From the NCBI GenBank assembly GCA_937915475.1, contig CALGIR010000216.1, forward strand, positions 1-24,307: a DNA stretch of 24,307 nucleotides. The letters run 5' to 3'. Numbering within the stretch: the stretch's first letter is position 1; each line of letters opens with the position of its first letter. Under the pieces are notes generated by a model, which had not been told where the DNA came from, did not search any database, and saw nothing but the letters and a program-made list of their open reading frames with translations. The position numbers were made by a program, and so were the translations under genes. Positions 13,614 through 22,429 of this stretch are shown in pieces. Source of the DNA: an uncultured Bacteroidales bacterium. GTDB lineage: Bacteria; Bacteroidota; Bacteroidia; Bacteroidales; Tenuifilaceae.

Positions 13614-15731
13614 ATGAGCAGAGATTTAGAATTTACCCGTAATATTGGGATTATGGCCCATATTGATGCTGGTAAGACAACAACATCCGAGCGTATATTA
13701 TACTACACGGGTAAAACACATAAGTTAGGAGAAACGCATGACGGTGCTGCTACTATGGACTGGATGGTTCAGGAGCAAGAGAGGGGAATTACCATTACAT
13801 CCGCAGCAACAACAACATTTTGGAACTACAACGATCATCAATATCAAATCAATATTATCGATACTCCTGGTCACGTTGACTTTACTGTGGAAGTAGAGCG
13901 CTCACTAAGAGTACTCGATGGAGCAGTTGCAGTTTTTTGTGCTGTAGGTGGAGTTGAACCGCAAAGCGAAACTGTTTGGCGACAGGCCGATAAATATCGA
14001 GTTCCTCGATTGGCTTTCGTAAATAAAATGGACAGAACAGGAGCAGATTTTCTATCCGTTGTTCAGCAGATAAAAGAAATGCTTGGTGCAAAGCCAATCC
14101 CTATTCAATTACCCATTGGAGCTGAAGAGAATTTTAGGGGTGTAGTTGATTTAATTGAAAACAGGGCGATTATTTGGTATGAGGATGCGAAAACTAAGAC
14201 TACTGAATATCGTTATGAGGAAGTACCCTCAGAGATGGTTGAGGAAGTAAGCGTATGGCGAGAAAAACTCATCGAGGCTGTAGCTGAGTATAACGATGAT
14301 ATTTTAGAACGTTTTTTCGACAATCCAGATTCCATCACTAAAGAAGAAATTCTTGAAACCATTCGCATAGCAACAATTAATCTTTCAATTGTTCCTGTGC
14401 TTTGTGGCGCTTCATTTAAGAATAAAGGTATTCAGCGTTTGCTGGATGCCATCACTGGTTTTATGCCAAGCCCCCTTGATGTAGGGGCAGTGCATGGAAC
14501 AGATCCAGATTCAGGCAAAGAAATAGTTCGTGAACCCGATTCAAGTGCACCTTTCTGTGGGTTGGCATTTAAAATAGCCACTGACCCATTTGTTGGGAGA
14601 CTTGCTTTTATTAGGGTTTACTCAGGACAATTAGATAGTGGTAGCTATATCTTTAATATGCGAAGTGGCAAAAAAGAACGTATTAGCCGTCTTTACCAAA
14701 TGCACTCTAATAAGCAGAATTCTATCGAGTTTTGTGGTGCTGGAGACATTTGTGCTGCTGTAGGTTTTAAAGATCTTAGAACAGGCGACACTGTTTGTGT
14801 TGAGAAACATCCGATTGTGCTTGAATCAATGACCTTCCCCGAACCTGTAATTGGGCTTGCGGTTGAACCCAAAACCCAACAGGACCTCGATAAGCTTGGG
14901 GTTGCACTAAACAAGCTTTCTGAAGAGGATCCTACATTTCAGGTTCATACTGACGAGGATAGTGGCCAAACCGTAATTAGCGGTATGGGCGAGCTACACC
15001 TTGAGATTATTGTTGATAGATTGAGGAGAGAGTTTAAGGTTGACATCAACCAAGGTGCTCCTCAGGTAGCTTACAAAGAAGCTATCACCCAAATTGCTGA
15101 ACATCGTGAAGTGTTCAAAAAGCAAACAGGTGGTAGGGGTAAATTTGCTGATATTATCTTTTCAATTGGTCCCGCTGACGAAGGTGTTACTGGACTTCAA
15201 TTTGTTGATGAGATTAAAGGAGGAAATATCCCTAAAGAGTATATTCCATCTGTACAAAAAGGATTTGGTTTAGCTATGAAGAATGGCGTTCTTGCAGGGT
15301 TTTCCTTAACTAACCTTAAGGTAACACTAAAAGATGGTTCATTCCACGCAGTTGACTCAGATGCTCTTTCATTTGAAATTGCGGCTCGCCAGGGTTTTCG
15401 CCATGCGGCTCCCAAAGCAAAACCAATTTTACTTGAACCCATTATGGCCATGGAGGTTGTTACCCCCGAGGAGTATATGGGCGATGTAATTGGTGATCTT
15501 AATAAGCGAAGGGGTCAAGTTACTAACATGGACTCTAAAGGCGTTGCTCGCGTAATTAAAGCTAAGGTTCCATTGTCTGAACAATTTGGATATGTAACCG
15601 TACTACGGACACTCACCTCCGGAAGGGCTACCTCATCAATGGAGTTTTCTCACTATGCTGAGGTTCCTGCCCACATTGCGAAGGAAGTTGTAGAACTGTC
15701 CAGTGGTAAAATAGTTAACGAAGATGATTAA
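13614..15731 (+). CDS. fusA: Elongation factor G (canonical)
   Basis: 705 residues from the ATG at 13614. A TTG directly before it (13611) would add one residue, but the ATG gives the usual MSRDLEFTRNIG start. EF-G is the GTPase that drives tRNA-mRNA translocation and, with ribosome recycling factor, splits ribosomes. All GTPase motifs are canonical: AHIDAGKTT (15-23), ERGITI (56-61), DTPGHVDF (83-90) with catalytic His87, and NKMD (137-140). Domain IV has KKQTGGRGKFADI, and the end has LTSGRATSSMEFSHY. This is in clear contrast with the paralogue at 10140-12296, where several of these positions are changed. It lies between rpsG and rpsJ; a tuf gene, found here in E. coli, is absent. Confidence 0.98.
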   Translation: MSRDLEFTRNIGIMAHIDAGKTTTSERILYYTGKTHKLGETHDGAATMDWMVQEQERGITITSAATTTFWNYNDHQYQINIIDTPGHVDFTVEVERSLRVLDGAVAVFCAVGGVEPQSETVWRQADKYRVPRLAFVNKMDRTGADFLSVVQQIKEMLGAKPIPIQLPIGAEENFRGVVDLIENRAIIWYEDAKTKTTEYRYEEVPSEMVEEVSVWREKLIEAVAEYNDDILERFFDNPDSITKEEILETIRIATINLSIVPVLCGASFKNKGIQRLLDAITGFMPSPLDVGAVHGTDPDSGKEIVREPDSSAPFCGLAFKIATDPFVGRLAFIRVYSGQLDSGSYIFNMRSGKKERISRLYQMHSNKQNSIEFCGAGDICAAVGFKDLRTGDTVCVEKHPIVLESMTFPEPVIGLAVEPKTQQDLDKLGVALNKLSEEDPTFQVHTDEDSGQTVISGMGELHLEIIVDRLRREFKVDINQGAPQVAYKEAITQIAEHREVFKKQTGGRGKFADIIFSIGPADEGVTGLQFVDEIKGGNIPKEYIPSVQKGFGLAMKNGVLAGFSLTNLKVTLKDGSFHAVDSDALSFEIAARQGFRHAAPKAKPILLEPIMAMEVVTPEEYMGDVIGDLNKRRGQVTNMDSKGVARVIKAKVPLSEQFGYVTVLRTLTSGRATSSMEFSHYAEVPAHIAKEVVELSSGKIVNEDD

Positions 15732-15752
15732 TCATTTACTATTTGTTGTAAA

Positions 15753-16058
15753 ATGAGCCAAAAGATCAGAATTAAACTGAAGTCTTACGATCACAACCTA
15801 GTGGATAAATCGGCAGAGAAGATTGTGAAAACTGTTAAATCAACAGGTGCAGTAGTTAATGGTCCAATTCCATTGCCTACGCATAAGCGCATTTTCACTG
15901 TGAACCGTGCCACGTTTGTGAACAAGAAGTCGAGAGAGCAGTTTCAGCTAAGCTCTTTCAAGAGACTACTCGACATCTACAGCTCCACACCTAAAACAAT
16001 CGATGCGCTTATGAAGCTCGAATTGCCTAGTGGAGTCGAAGTAGAAATTAAAGTATGA
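15753..16058 (+). CDS. rpsJ: Ribosomal protein S10
   Basis: 101 residues, close to the usual 103. S10 is a 30S head protein; in other bacteria it also serves as NusE in transcription antitermination and couples to NusG. Family segments visible: RIKLKSYDHNLVDKSAEKIV, VNGPIPLPTHKRIFTVNR, REQFQLSSFKRLLDI and ALMKLELPSGVEVEIKV. It lies 21 bases after fusA, which shows the str and S10 operons are joined, as is common in Bacteroidota. Confidence 0.98.
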   Translation: MSQKIRIKLKSYDHNLVDKSAEKIVKTVKSTGAVVNGPIPLPTHKRIFTVNRATFVNKKSREQFQLSSFKRLLDIYSSTPKTIDALMKLELPSGVEVEIKV

Positions 16059-16084
16059 GTGTGATAAATTAATTAGTAATTGCG

Positions 16085-16699
16085 ATGCCAGGATTAATTG
16101 GAAGAAAAATCGGAATGACCTCCGTTTTCAGTGAGGATGGTAAAAATATACCATGCACTGTTATTGAAGCTGGGCCCTGCGTTGTTACACAGGTAAGAAC
16201 TGTAGAAAAAGATGGTTATTCGTCGTTACAGCTTGCCTTTGACGATAAAAAGGAAAAGCATACAAGTAAGCCCATGATTGGTCACTTCCAAAAGGCCAAA
16301 ACATCTCCTAAGCGTAAAGTAGTGGAGATTAAGGATTGGAAGAAAGAGTACCAGTTAGGTGATACAATAACATCAGAAATCTTTCTTGAGGATAGGTGGA
16401 TTGATGTTACAGGAATTTCAAAAGGTAAAGGATTTCAGGGCGTTGTAAAACGTCATGGATACAGTGGATCAGCCCAAACACATGGTCAGAGTAGCCGTTT
16501 ACGTGCACCTGGCTCATTGGGTCCAGGTTCTACGCCTAGCAGAGTTTTTAAGGGAAAACCCATGGCCGGAAGAATGGGTGGTGAGGCTGTTAAGGTTATT
16601 AACCTTCGTCTTATAAAGGTAATCCCTGAAAACAATCTGCTTATTGTAAAGGGCTCAATACCAGGCCCTAAAGGTTCATATTTAATCATTGAGAAATAA
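16085..16699 (+). CDS. rplC: Ribosomal protein L3
   Basis: 204 residues. L3 nucleates 50S assembly and reaches toward the peptidyl transferase centre with a long loop. The opening LIGRKIGMTSVFSEDG and the loop SRLRAPGSLGPGSTPSRVFKGKPMAGRMGG identify it. E. coli L3 carries a methylated Gln in the sequence GQNQTPG; here the aligned stretch is GPGSTPS, with Ser in its place, so PrmB-type methylation is not expected. I believe this is usual for the phylum. Its stop overlaps the rplD start by one base (TAATG), which points to translational coupling. Confidence 0.97.
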   Translation: MPGLIGRKIGMTSVFSEDGKNIPCTVIEAGPCVVTQVRTVEKDGYSSLQLAFDDKKEKHTSKPMIGHFQKAKTSPKRKVVEIKDWKKEYQLGDTITSEIFLEDRWIDVTGISKGKGFQGVVKRHGYSGSAQTHGQSSRLRAPGSLGPGSTPSRVFKGKPMAGRMGGEAVKVINLRLIKVIPENNLLIVKGSIPGPKGSYLIIEK

Positions 16700-17331
16700 T
16701 GGAAATCAGCGTACTTAATACAACAGGAAAGGATACTGGGAGAAAGGTTGAACTCAATGATGAGATTTTTGGTATCCAACCAAACGATCACGCTATTTAC
16801 CTTGACGTTAAGCAGTATCTTGCCAACCAAAGACAAGGCACCCACAAGTCAAAACAGCGTCATGAGGTGTCTGGAAGTACAAGGAAAATTAAAAAGCAGA
16901 AGGGTACAGGAACAGCTAGAGCTGGCTCCATAAAGTCACCCATATTCCGTGGTGGAGGAAGAGTATTTGGTCCAATGCCCCGCGACTATAGTTTTAAGCT
17001 TAACAAAAAGTTAAAGCAGTTAGCGCGTAAGAGTGCTCTTGCATATAAAGCCAAGAATAACTCAATCCTTGTTCTGGAAGATTTTAGCTTAGAAACTCCC
17101 AAAACTAATGAGATTGTAAACATCTGTAAGAATTTGAATCTAGCTGGCAAAAAGTCAGTTTTTGTTCTGAGTGAGCCAAATAAAAACATATGGTTGTCCA
17201 TCAGGAATTTACAGAAACAGAAGATAATAACTGCTTCAGACATAAACACATATGACATTATGAATGCAGGAACTCTTGTGCTAGTTGAAAGTTCAATTGA
17301 TGTTTTGAACAAGATGTTTAAAATAGCTTAA
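16699..17331 (+). CDS. rplD: Ribosomal protein L4
   Basis: 210 residues. L4 binds 23S rRNA domain I and lines the exit tunnel with its long loop, seen here as RQGTHKSKQRHEVSGSTRKIKKQKGTG and the segment with GGGRVFGPMPRDYSFKLNKK. The globular C-terminal part (about 110-210) follows with VLEDFSLETPKTNEI and GTLVLVESSIDVLNKMF. In E. coli L4 represses the S10 operon through its leader; no such leader is seen here because fusA-rpsJ are joined. It begins one base inside rplC. Confidence 0.97.
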   Translation: MEISVLNTTGKDTGRKVELNDEIFGIQPNDHAIYLDVKQYLANQRQGTHKSKQRHEVSGSTRKIKKQKGTGTARAGSIKSPIFRGGGRVFGPMPRDYSFKLNKKLKQLARKSALAYKAKNNSILVLEDFSLETPKTNEIVNICKNLNLAGKKSVFVLSEPNKNIWLSIRNLQKQKIITASDINTYDIMNAGTLVLVESSIDVLNKMFKIA

Positions 17332-17342
17332 ACACTGTAACC

Positions 17343-17633
17343 ATGAATATTATTAAAAAACCAGTGGTAACTGAGAAGATGGAAAAGCTTAGCGAGAAGT
17401 TAAATTGCTACGGCTTTATCGTTGAGATTAATGCTAGTCGGTTACAGGTGAAACAAGCCGTTGAGGAGTTTTACGGTGTATCCGTAAAGAATGTGAATAC
17501 AATGCGTTACGGAGGGAAACGTAAATCGCGTTATACTAAGACAGGTGTAATTGCAGGACGTACCACAAATTTTAAAAAAGCAATCGTAACGCTTAAAGAA
17601 GGTGAACAGATTGATTTTTTTAGCAACATTTAA
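17343..17633 (+). CDS. rplW: Ribosomal protein L23
   Basis: 96 residues. L23 lies at the tunnel exit and docks trigger factor and SRP. Family segments are IIKKPVVTEKMEKLSEKLNCYGFIV, LQVKQAVEEFYGVSVKNVNTMRYGGKRKSRYTKTG and ATVTLKEG-like IVTLKEGEQIDFF at the end. It starts 11 bases after rplD and ends 5 bases before rplB, both tight. Confidence 0.96.
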   Translation: MNIIKKPVVTEKMEKLSEKLNCYGFIVEINASRLQVKQAVEEFYGVSVKNVNTMRYGGKRKSRYTKTGVIAGRTTNFKKAIVTLKEGEQIDFFSNI

Positions 17634-17638
17634 ATAAA

Positions 17639-18463
17639 ATGGCTGTAAGAAAACTAAAACCTGTTACCCCAGGTCAAAGACATAAAATTATAGGTGTATT
17701 TGATGATATTACAACTACAACACCTGAAAAATCGTTGCTAGCCCCCATTACAAAGTCAGGCGGACGTAATAACTCCGGAAAGATGACTATGCGTAATTTA
17801 GGTGGTGGGCATAAGCGTCGTTACAGGATAATTGACTTTGCGCGCAATCGCGATGGAGTAGCTGCTGTTGTGAAAACCATTGAGTACGATCCCAATCGTA
17901 CTGCTCGCATTGCTCTAGTTGTATATGAAGATGGCGAAAAACGCTATATCATTGCACCTGCTGGCCTCAAGGTAGGGCAGACAATTATGTCGGGTAAAGG
18001 AGTTTTGCCTGAAGTAGGCAACACATTGTATCTTTCTGAAATACCCCTTGGCACAATAGTTCATAACATTGAGCTAACGCCAGGGCAAGGAGGTATAATG
18101 GCACGTAGTGCAGGATCATATGCACAGTTACTTTCTAGAGAGGGAAAGTATGCTGTACTTAAACTACCTAGCGGTGAGATTAGGATGGTGATAACTAGCT
18201 GTAAAGCTACAATAGGTACCGTTTCTAATTCAGACCATGCGCTAACCCGTTCGGGTAAAGCAGGACGCTCACGTTGGCTTGGCCGTAGGTCGAGGGTACG
18301 TGGTGTGGTTATGAATCCCGTTGATCACCCAATGGGAGGTGGTGAAGGACGTTCGGCTGGAGGACATCCTCGCTCACGTAAAGGTATACCTGCAATAGGG
18401 TATAAGACACGCTCTAAGAAAAAGCTGTCGAATAAGTTTATTGTTGAACGAAGGAAAAAGTAA
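17639..18463 (+). CDS. rplB: Ribosomal protein L2
   Basis: 274 residues, the usual length. L2 is a core 50S protein needed for subunit association and close to the peptidyl transferase centre. Clear segments are KSGGRNNSGKMTMRNLGGGHKRRYR, VVKTIEYDPNRTARIALV, and the C-terminal MNPVDHPMGGGEGRSAGGHPRS. The E. coli DHPHGGGEGR stretch is DHPMGGGEGR here, so the His aligned with E. coli His231 is Met while the Asp-His before it is kept. I recall DHPM from other Bacteroidota, so it is a lineage trait rather than damage. The gene is tightly packed between rplW and rpsS. Confidence 0.98.
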   Translation: MAVRKLKPVTPGQRHKIIGVFDDITTTTPEKSLLAPITKSGGRNNSGKMTMRNLGGGHKRRYRIIDFARNRDGVAAVVKTIEYDPNRTARIALVVYEDGEKRYIIAPAGLKVGQTIMSGKGVLPEVGNTLYLSEIPLGTIVHNIELTPGQGGIMARSAGSYAQLLSREGKYAVLKLPSGEIRMVITSCKATIGTVSNSDHALTRSGKAGRSRWLGRRSRVRGVVMNPVDHPMGGGEGRSAGGHPRSRKGIPAIGYKTRSKKKLSNKFIVERRKK

Positions 18464-18481
18464 TCAGAAAAAAGTTGAACT

Positions 18482-18751
18482 ATGAGTCGTTCATTAAAAA
18501 AAGGTCCATATATAGAGTACAAGTTGGATAAACGCATTCTCGATTTGAATGCTGCCAACAAAAAGCATGTTGTGAAAACTTGGTCAAGAGCATCTATGAT
18601 CTCTCCTGACTTTGTTGGTCACACCATTGCTGTTCATAATGGGAATAAGTTTATCCCTGTATATGTAACAGAAAATATGGTAGGGCATAAGTTAGGTGAA
18701 TTTGCCCCAACCCGTACATTCCGTGGCCATGCCGGGAATAGGAAGAAATAG
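18482..18751 (+). CDS. rpsS: Ribosomal protein S19
   Basis: 89 residues. S19 sits in the 30S head with S13 and contacts the A-site finger of the 50S. The opening SRSLKKGPYIEYKL, the WSRASMISPDFVGHTIAVHNG stretch and the end VGHKLGEFAPTRTFRGHAG are diagnostic. It lies 18 bases after rplB and 25 before rplV. Confidence 0.97.
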   Translation: MSRSLKKGPYIEYKLDKRILDLNAANKKHVVKTWSRASMISPDFVGHTIAVHNGNKFIPVYVTENMVGHKLGEFAPTRTFRGHAGNRKK

Positions 18752-18776
18752 TAAATAGATCTTAATCCAAGAAATA

Positions 18777-19199
18777 ATGGGTGCAAGAAAACGTGTTAAA
18801 GCAGAAAAAATAAAGGAGGAGAAGAAGAGCAAAGCTTACGCTATACTGCGTAACTGCCCTACCTCACCTCGTAAAATGCGCTTGGTTGTTGATTTGGTTC
18901 GTGGAAAGCAAGTTAATACCGCCCTAGATATCCTTAAATATACTCCAAATGATGGAGCTATAAGAGTACATAAGTTGCTTTTATCCGCTCTCTCAAATTG
19001 GCAAGCCAAGAATGAAGGCGTTCGTATTGAGGATGCAAATCTCTTTGTAAAAGAAATTTTTGTTGATGAAGGGCGTATGCTTAAGCGTATAAGAACAGCC
19101 CCTCAAGGGCGTGCACATAGAATAAGGAAACGTTCTAACCACGTGACCGTTGTTCTAGACAGCGCAGTTATTAACGAAACTCAAAATACTCAGAACTAA
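18777..19199 (+). CDS. rplV: Ribosomal protein L22
   Basis: 140 residues, about 30 longer than E. coli L22. The extra length is a Lys/Glu-rich N-terminus (RKRVKAEKIKEEKKSKAYA) and a polar C-terminal tail (INETQNTQN). The core is standard: LRNCPTSPRKMRLVVDLVRGKQV, the tunnel-lining beta-hairpin FVDEGRMLKRIRTAPQGRAHRIRKRSNHVTVVL. L22 lines the exit tunnel, and changes in its hairpin affect macrolide action; the hairpin looks intact. Its stop TAA is followed at once by the rpsC ATG, with no intervening base. Confidence 0.97.
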   Translation: MGARKRVKAEKIKEEKKSKAYAILRNCPTSPRKMRLVVDLVRGKQVNTALDILKYTPNDGAIRVHKLLLSALSNWQAKNEGVRIEDANLFVKEIFVDEGRMLKRIRTAPQGRAHRIRKRSNHVTVVLDSAVINETQNTQN

Positions 19200-19928
19200 A
19201 TGGGACAAAAAGTTAATCCAATTTCAAACAGGTTAGGCATCATCAGAGGATGGGATTCTAACTGGTATGGTGGAAACCAGTATGCCCAGAAGTTGCAGGA
19301 AGACAGCAAAATTCGTGAGTATCTTAATGCTAGACTTGCAAAAGCTAGCGTATCAAAGATTGTGATTGAGCGTACACTCAAGCTAATCACCGTTACTGTT
19401 CATACAGCGCGACCTGGTATCATCATTGGTAAAGGTGGGCAAGAGGTAGATAAACTTAAGGAAGAACTTAAGAATATCACTAACAAAGAGATACAGATTA
19501 ATATCTTTGAGATTAAGCGACCCGAAACTGATGCAACAATAGTAGCAAACAATATTGCTCGTCAGCTTGAAGGGCGTATCTCCTTCCGAAGGGCGATTAA
19601 AATGGCAATTGCTACTGCTATGAGAATGGGAGCAGAAGGTATTAAAGTGCAGATCTCTGGGCGTTTGGGTGGAGCTGAAATGGCTCGAAACGAGACGTTT
19701 AAAGAAGGTAGAATTCCTCTTCATACCTTTCGTGCAGATATTGACTACGCATTAGGTGAAGCTCTTACCAAAGTAGGTTTGATAGGCATAAAGGTTTGGA
19801 TATGCCATGGTGAGGTTTACGGAAAACGTGACCTTTCACCTAATTTAGGTAAGAACACAACTGGAGGAGACCCCTCTCGTGGGCATTCAAGGCCACCCCG
19901 TGGAGGCGCACGTAGGAAAAGGAAGTAA
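19200..19928 (+). CDS. rpsC: Ribosomal protein S3
   Basis: 242 residues. S3 forms part of the mRNA entry channel and helicase of the 30S. The opening MGQKVNPISNRLGIIRGWDSNWYG, the KH-domain loop PGIIIGKGGQEVDKLKEEL and the C-terminal domain with GRLGGAEMARNETFKEGRIPLHTFRADIDYA are clear. The end is a short basic tail rich in Arg and Gly. It starts directly after the rplV stop, which leaves no room for a Shine-Dalgarno sequence outside the preceding coding region. Confidence 0.98.
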   Translation: MGQKVNPISNRLGIIRGWDSNWYGGNQYAQKLQEDSKIREYLNARLAKASVSKIVIERTLKLITVTVHTARPGIIIGKGGQEVDKLKEELKNITNKEIQINIFEIKRPETDATIVANNIARQLEGRISFRRAIKMAIATAMRMGAEGIKVQISGRLGGAEMARNETFKEGRIPLHTFRADIDYALGEALTKVGLIGIKVWICHGEVYGKRDLSPNLGKNTTGGDPSRGHSRPPRGGARRKRK

Positions 19929-19954
19929 TAATCGCATTAAACGATAATTAGCAA

Positions 19955-20383
19955 ATGTTACAGCCAAAGAAAACTAAGTTTAGGAGGCAGCAAAAAGGAC
20001 GCATGAAAGGCAATGCGCAGCGAGGAAATGAGTTGGCTTTCGGGTCTTTTGGTATCAAATCATTGGAAACCAAATGGATTACTGGACGTCAAATCGAAGC
20101 TGCTCGTCAGGCCGTGACACGTTACATGAAACGTGAAGGTCAGATTTGGATCCGCATTTTCCCCGATAAACCCATTACTAAAAAACCTGCCGAAGTTCGT
20201 ATGGGTAAAGGTAAAGGTGCTCCCGAGGGATTTGTTGCCCCTGTTACCCCAGGTCGAATTATTATTGAAGCCGAGGGTGTACCCTATGAGGTTGCAAAGG
20301 AAGCGTTGCGCTTAGCTGCTCAAAAACTTCCTGTTACCACAAAGTTTATTGTACGCCGTGATTATAGTGAAACAGCAAATTAG
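19955..20383 (+). CDS. rplP: Ribosomal protein L16
   Basis: 142 residues. L16 helps shape the A-site cleft of the 50S, late in assembly. Diagnostic segments: MLQPKKTKFRRQQKGRMKGNAQRGNELAFG, EAARQAVTRYMKREGQIWIRIFPDKPITKKPAEVRMGKGKG, and VTPGRIIIEAEGVPYEVAKEALRLAAQKLPVTTKFI. It lies 26 bases after rpsC and 7 before rpmC. Confidence 0.97.
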   Translation: MLQPKKTKFRRQQKGRMKGNAQRGNELAFGSFGIKSLETKWITGRQIEAARQAVTRYMKREGQIWIRIFPDKPITKKPAEVRMGKGKGAPEGFVAPVTPGRIIIEAEGVPYEVAKEALRLAAQKLPVTTKFIVRRDYSETAN

Positions 20384-20390
20384 TTGAGAT

Positions 20391-20588
20391 ATGAAAGCGA
20401 CAGAGATAAGAGAACTTACTGATAAGGAAATTGCGGAGCGAATCGACACCTATCAAACTCAACTGCTAAAGCTGAGAGTAAATCATGCCATATCACCACT
20501 TGATAATCCTTTAAAGATTAAAGAGATGCGTGGAACTATTGCAAGGATGAGAACAATTCTCACCGAGCGTACTAGTCAGAAACAGTAA
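20391..20588 (+). CDS. rpmC: Ribosomal protein L29
   Basis: 65 residues, the usual small helical-hairpin protein at the tunnel exit next to L23. The opening MKATEIRELTDKEIAERI and the motif RGTIARMRTILTER near the end are typical. It is tightly packed with 7 bases upstream and 15 downstream. Confidence 0.95.
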   Translation: MKATEIRELTDKEIAERIDTYQTQLLKLRVNHAISPLDNPLKIKEMRGTIARMRTILTERTSQKQ

Positions 20589-20603
20589 AGCCATCTTTCA
20601 AAA

Positions 20604-20864
20604 ATGGAAAATAATCGTAATTTAAGAAAAGAAAGAACTGGGTTAGTGGTTAGCAACGGGATGGAAAAATCTATCGTTGTGGCCGTTAAGCGTAAGGTTA
20701 AGCACCCAGTTTACGGCAAGTTTATAAATAGAACTACCAAGTTCTATGCCCACGATGAGCAGAATACTTGCAATGTTGGGGATACCGTTCGGATAATGGA
20801 AACCAGGCCCTTGAGTAAAACTAAGTGCTGGAGGTTAGTAGAAATCATTGAAAGAGCCAAATAG
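20604..20864 (+). CDS. rpsQ: Ribosomal protein S17
   Basis: 86 residues. S17 is an early-assembling 30S body protein with an OB fold that binds 16S helices 7 and 11. Segments: RKERTGLVVSNGMEKSIVVAVKRKVKHPVYGKF, then KFYAHDEQNTCNVGDTVRIMETRPLSKTKCWRL. It ends two bases before rplN begins. Confidence 0.96.
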   Translation: MENNRNLRKERTGLVVSNGMEKSIVVAVKRKVKHPVYGKFINRTTKFYAHDEQNTCNVGDTVRIMETRPLSKTKCWRLVEIIERAK

Positions 20865-20866
20865 TC

Positions 20867-21232
20867 ATGATACAGCAAGAAAGTAGACTTTTAGTAGCCG
20901 ACAATAGTGGTGCAAAGGAAGTGCTTTGTATACGCGTGCTCGGTGGCACAGGGAAGCGTTATGCCCGAATTGGTGACAAGATAGTGGTTACCGTTAAGAG
21001 CGCTATGCCTAGCGGCGAAGTCAAGAAAGGAACCGTTACCAAGGCTGTTATAGTGAGAACCAAAAAGGAGCTCAGAAGAGTTGATGGTAGCTACATTCGT
21101 TTCGACGATAACGCATGTGTATTATTAAACACTCAGGGTGAAATTCGTGGAACCCGTATATTCGGCCCCGTAGCTAGAGAACTTCGTGAAAAGTATATGA
21201 AGATTGTTTCTCTTGCCCCCGAGGTTTTGTAA
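20867..21232 (+). CDS. rplN: Ribosomal protein L14
   Basis: 121 residues. L14 forms an intersubunit bridge and binds the silencing factor RsfS in other bacteria. Segments: MIQQESRLLVADNSGAKEVLCIRVLGGTGKRYARIGD, AVIVRTKKELRRVDGSYIRFDDNACVL and GEIRGTRIFGPVARELREK. Start codon is two bases after the rpsQ stop. Confidence 0.97.
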   Translation: MIQQESRLLVADNSGAKEVLCIRVLGGTGKRYARIGDKIVVTVKSAMPSGEVKKGTVTKAVIVRTKKELRRVDGSYIRFDDNACVLLNTQGEIRGTRIFGPVARELREKYMKIVSLAPEVL

Positions 21233-21253
21233 ATAGTTAAAATCGTTAGTACG

Positions 21254-21577
21254 ATGAATAAGAAACTTCATATAAAGAAAGGGGATACTGTATTCGTTAA
21301 TTCAGGCGAATACAAAGGCAAGCAAGGCAAAGTGCTTGAGGTATTGGTAAGCAAAGATCGAGCCATTGTCGAAGGTGTGAACATCATGTCGAAGCACACT
21401 AAGCCAAATGCCCAGAGTCCTCAAGGAGGGATCATTAAAAAGGAGGCCCCCATACATATCTCAAACCTTATGCTGCTGGATCCGTCAAGCGGAAAACCTA
21501 CCCGTATAGGTCGCAAAAGGAATGAGAAAAATAAGTTAGTTCGTTACTCTAAAAAATCAGGGGAGGAGATTAAGTAA
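21254..21577 (+). CDS. rplX: Ribosomal protein L24
   Basis: 107 residues. L24 starts 50S assembly by binding the 5' end of 23S rRNA. A KOW motif is visible near the start (KKGDTVFVNSGEYKGKQGKVLEV), followed by VEGVNIMSKHTKPNAQSPQGGI and the basic C-terminus. Its stop overlaps the rplE start by one base (TAATG), which suggests coupled translation. Confidence 0.96.
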   Translation: MNKKLHIKKGDTVFVNSGEYKGKQGKVLEVLVSKDRAIVEGVNIMSKHTKPNAQSPQGGIIKKEAPIHISNLMLLDPSSGKPTRIGRKRNEKNKLVRYSKKSGEEIK

Positions 21578-22134
21578 TGGAATACGTACCAAACCTCAAG
21601 AGGAAATATCAAGAGGAAATCATCCCAAAGTTGACCAAAGATTTTGGTTACAAAAGTGTGATGCAGGTTCCTAGACTTCAAAAGATAGTGCTTAATCAGG
21701 GCGTTGGTCAGGCAGTTGCCGACAAAAAGCTTATTGAAATAGCACAGGAAGAGATTTCTACAATTGCAGGGCAAAGAGCTGTGCAAACAGTATCGCGAAA
21801 GGATATATCAAACTTTAAACTTCGTAAAAAAATGCCCATTGGCGTAAAGGTTACCCTTCGCCGTGAACGCATGTACGAATTTTTAGAAAGGCTAATTAGC
21901 GTTTCATTACCCCGTATCCGAGATTTTAAAGGTGTAAATAACAAGTTTGATGGAAGAGGTAACTACAGCCTTGGAATTCAGGAACATATTATTTTTCCTG
22001 AGATTGATATTGACAAGATAAACAAGATTTTAGGTGTAGAGGTTACCTTTGTAACTACTTCGAATACCGATGAAGAGGCATATGCTTTGCTTAAAGAATT
22101 TGGTATTCCTTTTAAAAATGTTAAAAAAAACTAG
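21577..22134 (+). CDS. rplE: Ribosomal protein L5
   Basis: 185 residues. L5 belongs to the 5S rRNA complex in the central protuberance and contacts the P-site tRNA. Segments: YVPNLKRKYQEEIIPKLTKDFGYKSVMQVPRLQKIVLNQG, VTLRRERMYEFLERLISVSLPRIRDFKGV and GNYSLGIQEHIIFPEIDIDKI. It begins inside the last base of rplX and ends three bases before rpsN. Confidence 0.97.
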   Translation: MEYVPNLKRKYQEEIIPKLTKDFGYKSVMQVPRLQKIVLNQGVGQAVADKKLIEIAQEEISTIAGQRAVQTVSRKDISNFKLRKKMPIGVKVTLRRERMYEFLERLISVSLPRIRDFKGVNNKFDGRGNYSLGIQEHIIFPEIDIDKINKILGVEVTFVTTSNTDEEAYALLKEFGIPFKNVKKN

Positions 22135-22137
22135 GCC

Positions 22138-22407
22138 ATGGCAAAAGAATCAATGAAAGCCAGAGAGGTTAAGAGAGTAAAACTTGCAGAAAAGTATGCC
22201 GACAAGCGTGCTAAGCTTAAAGAAGAGGGGGATTGGGTTGCACTACAAAAACTTCCCCGTAATGCGAGTCCGGTTCGTCAGCGCAATCGTTGCTCTGTAA
22301 CAGGAAGGCCAAGAGGCTATATGCGTCAATTCGGTATCAGCCGTATTACTTTTCGGGAATTAGCTTCAAACGGGCTAATTCCAGGTATTAGAAAAGCTAG
22401 TTGGTAA
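22138..22407 (+). CDS. rpsN: Ribosomal protein S14, zinc-independent type
   Basis: 89 residues. S14 completes the 30S head near S3 and S10. The core is LPRNASPVRQRNRCSVTGRPRGYMRQFGISRITFRELASNGLIPGIRKASW. Only one Cys is present, so the zinc-binding CxxC pairs of the short zinc-dependent form are missing: this is the C- type. It is shorter than the E. coli form by an internal stretch, as in many phyla. Starts three bases after rplE. Confidence 0.96.
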   Translation: MAKESMKAREVKRVKLAEKYADKRAKLKEEGDWVALQKLPRNASPVRQRNRCSVTGRPRGYMRQFGISRITFRELASNGLIPGIRKASW

Positions 22408-22429
22408 ACAAAAAAAAATACAAAAACAA

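Noticed and set aside
15732..15752. Missing tuf gene between fusA and rpsJ
   Set aside because: The absence is the usual gene order in Bacteroidota, not a deletion.
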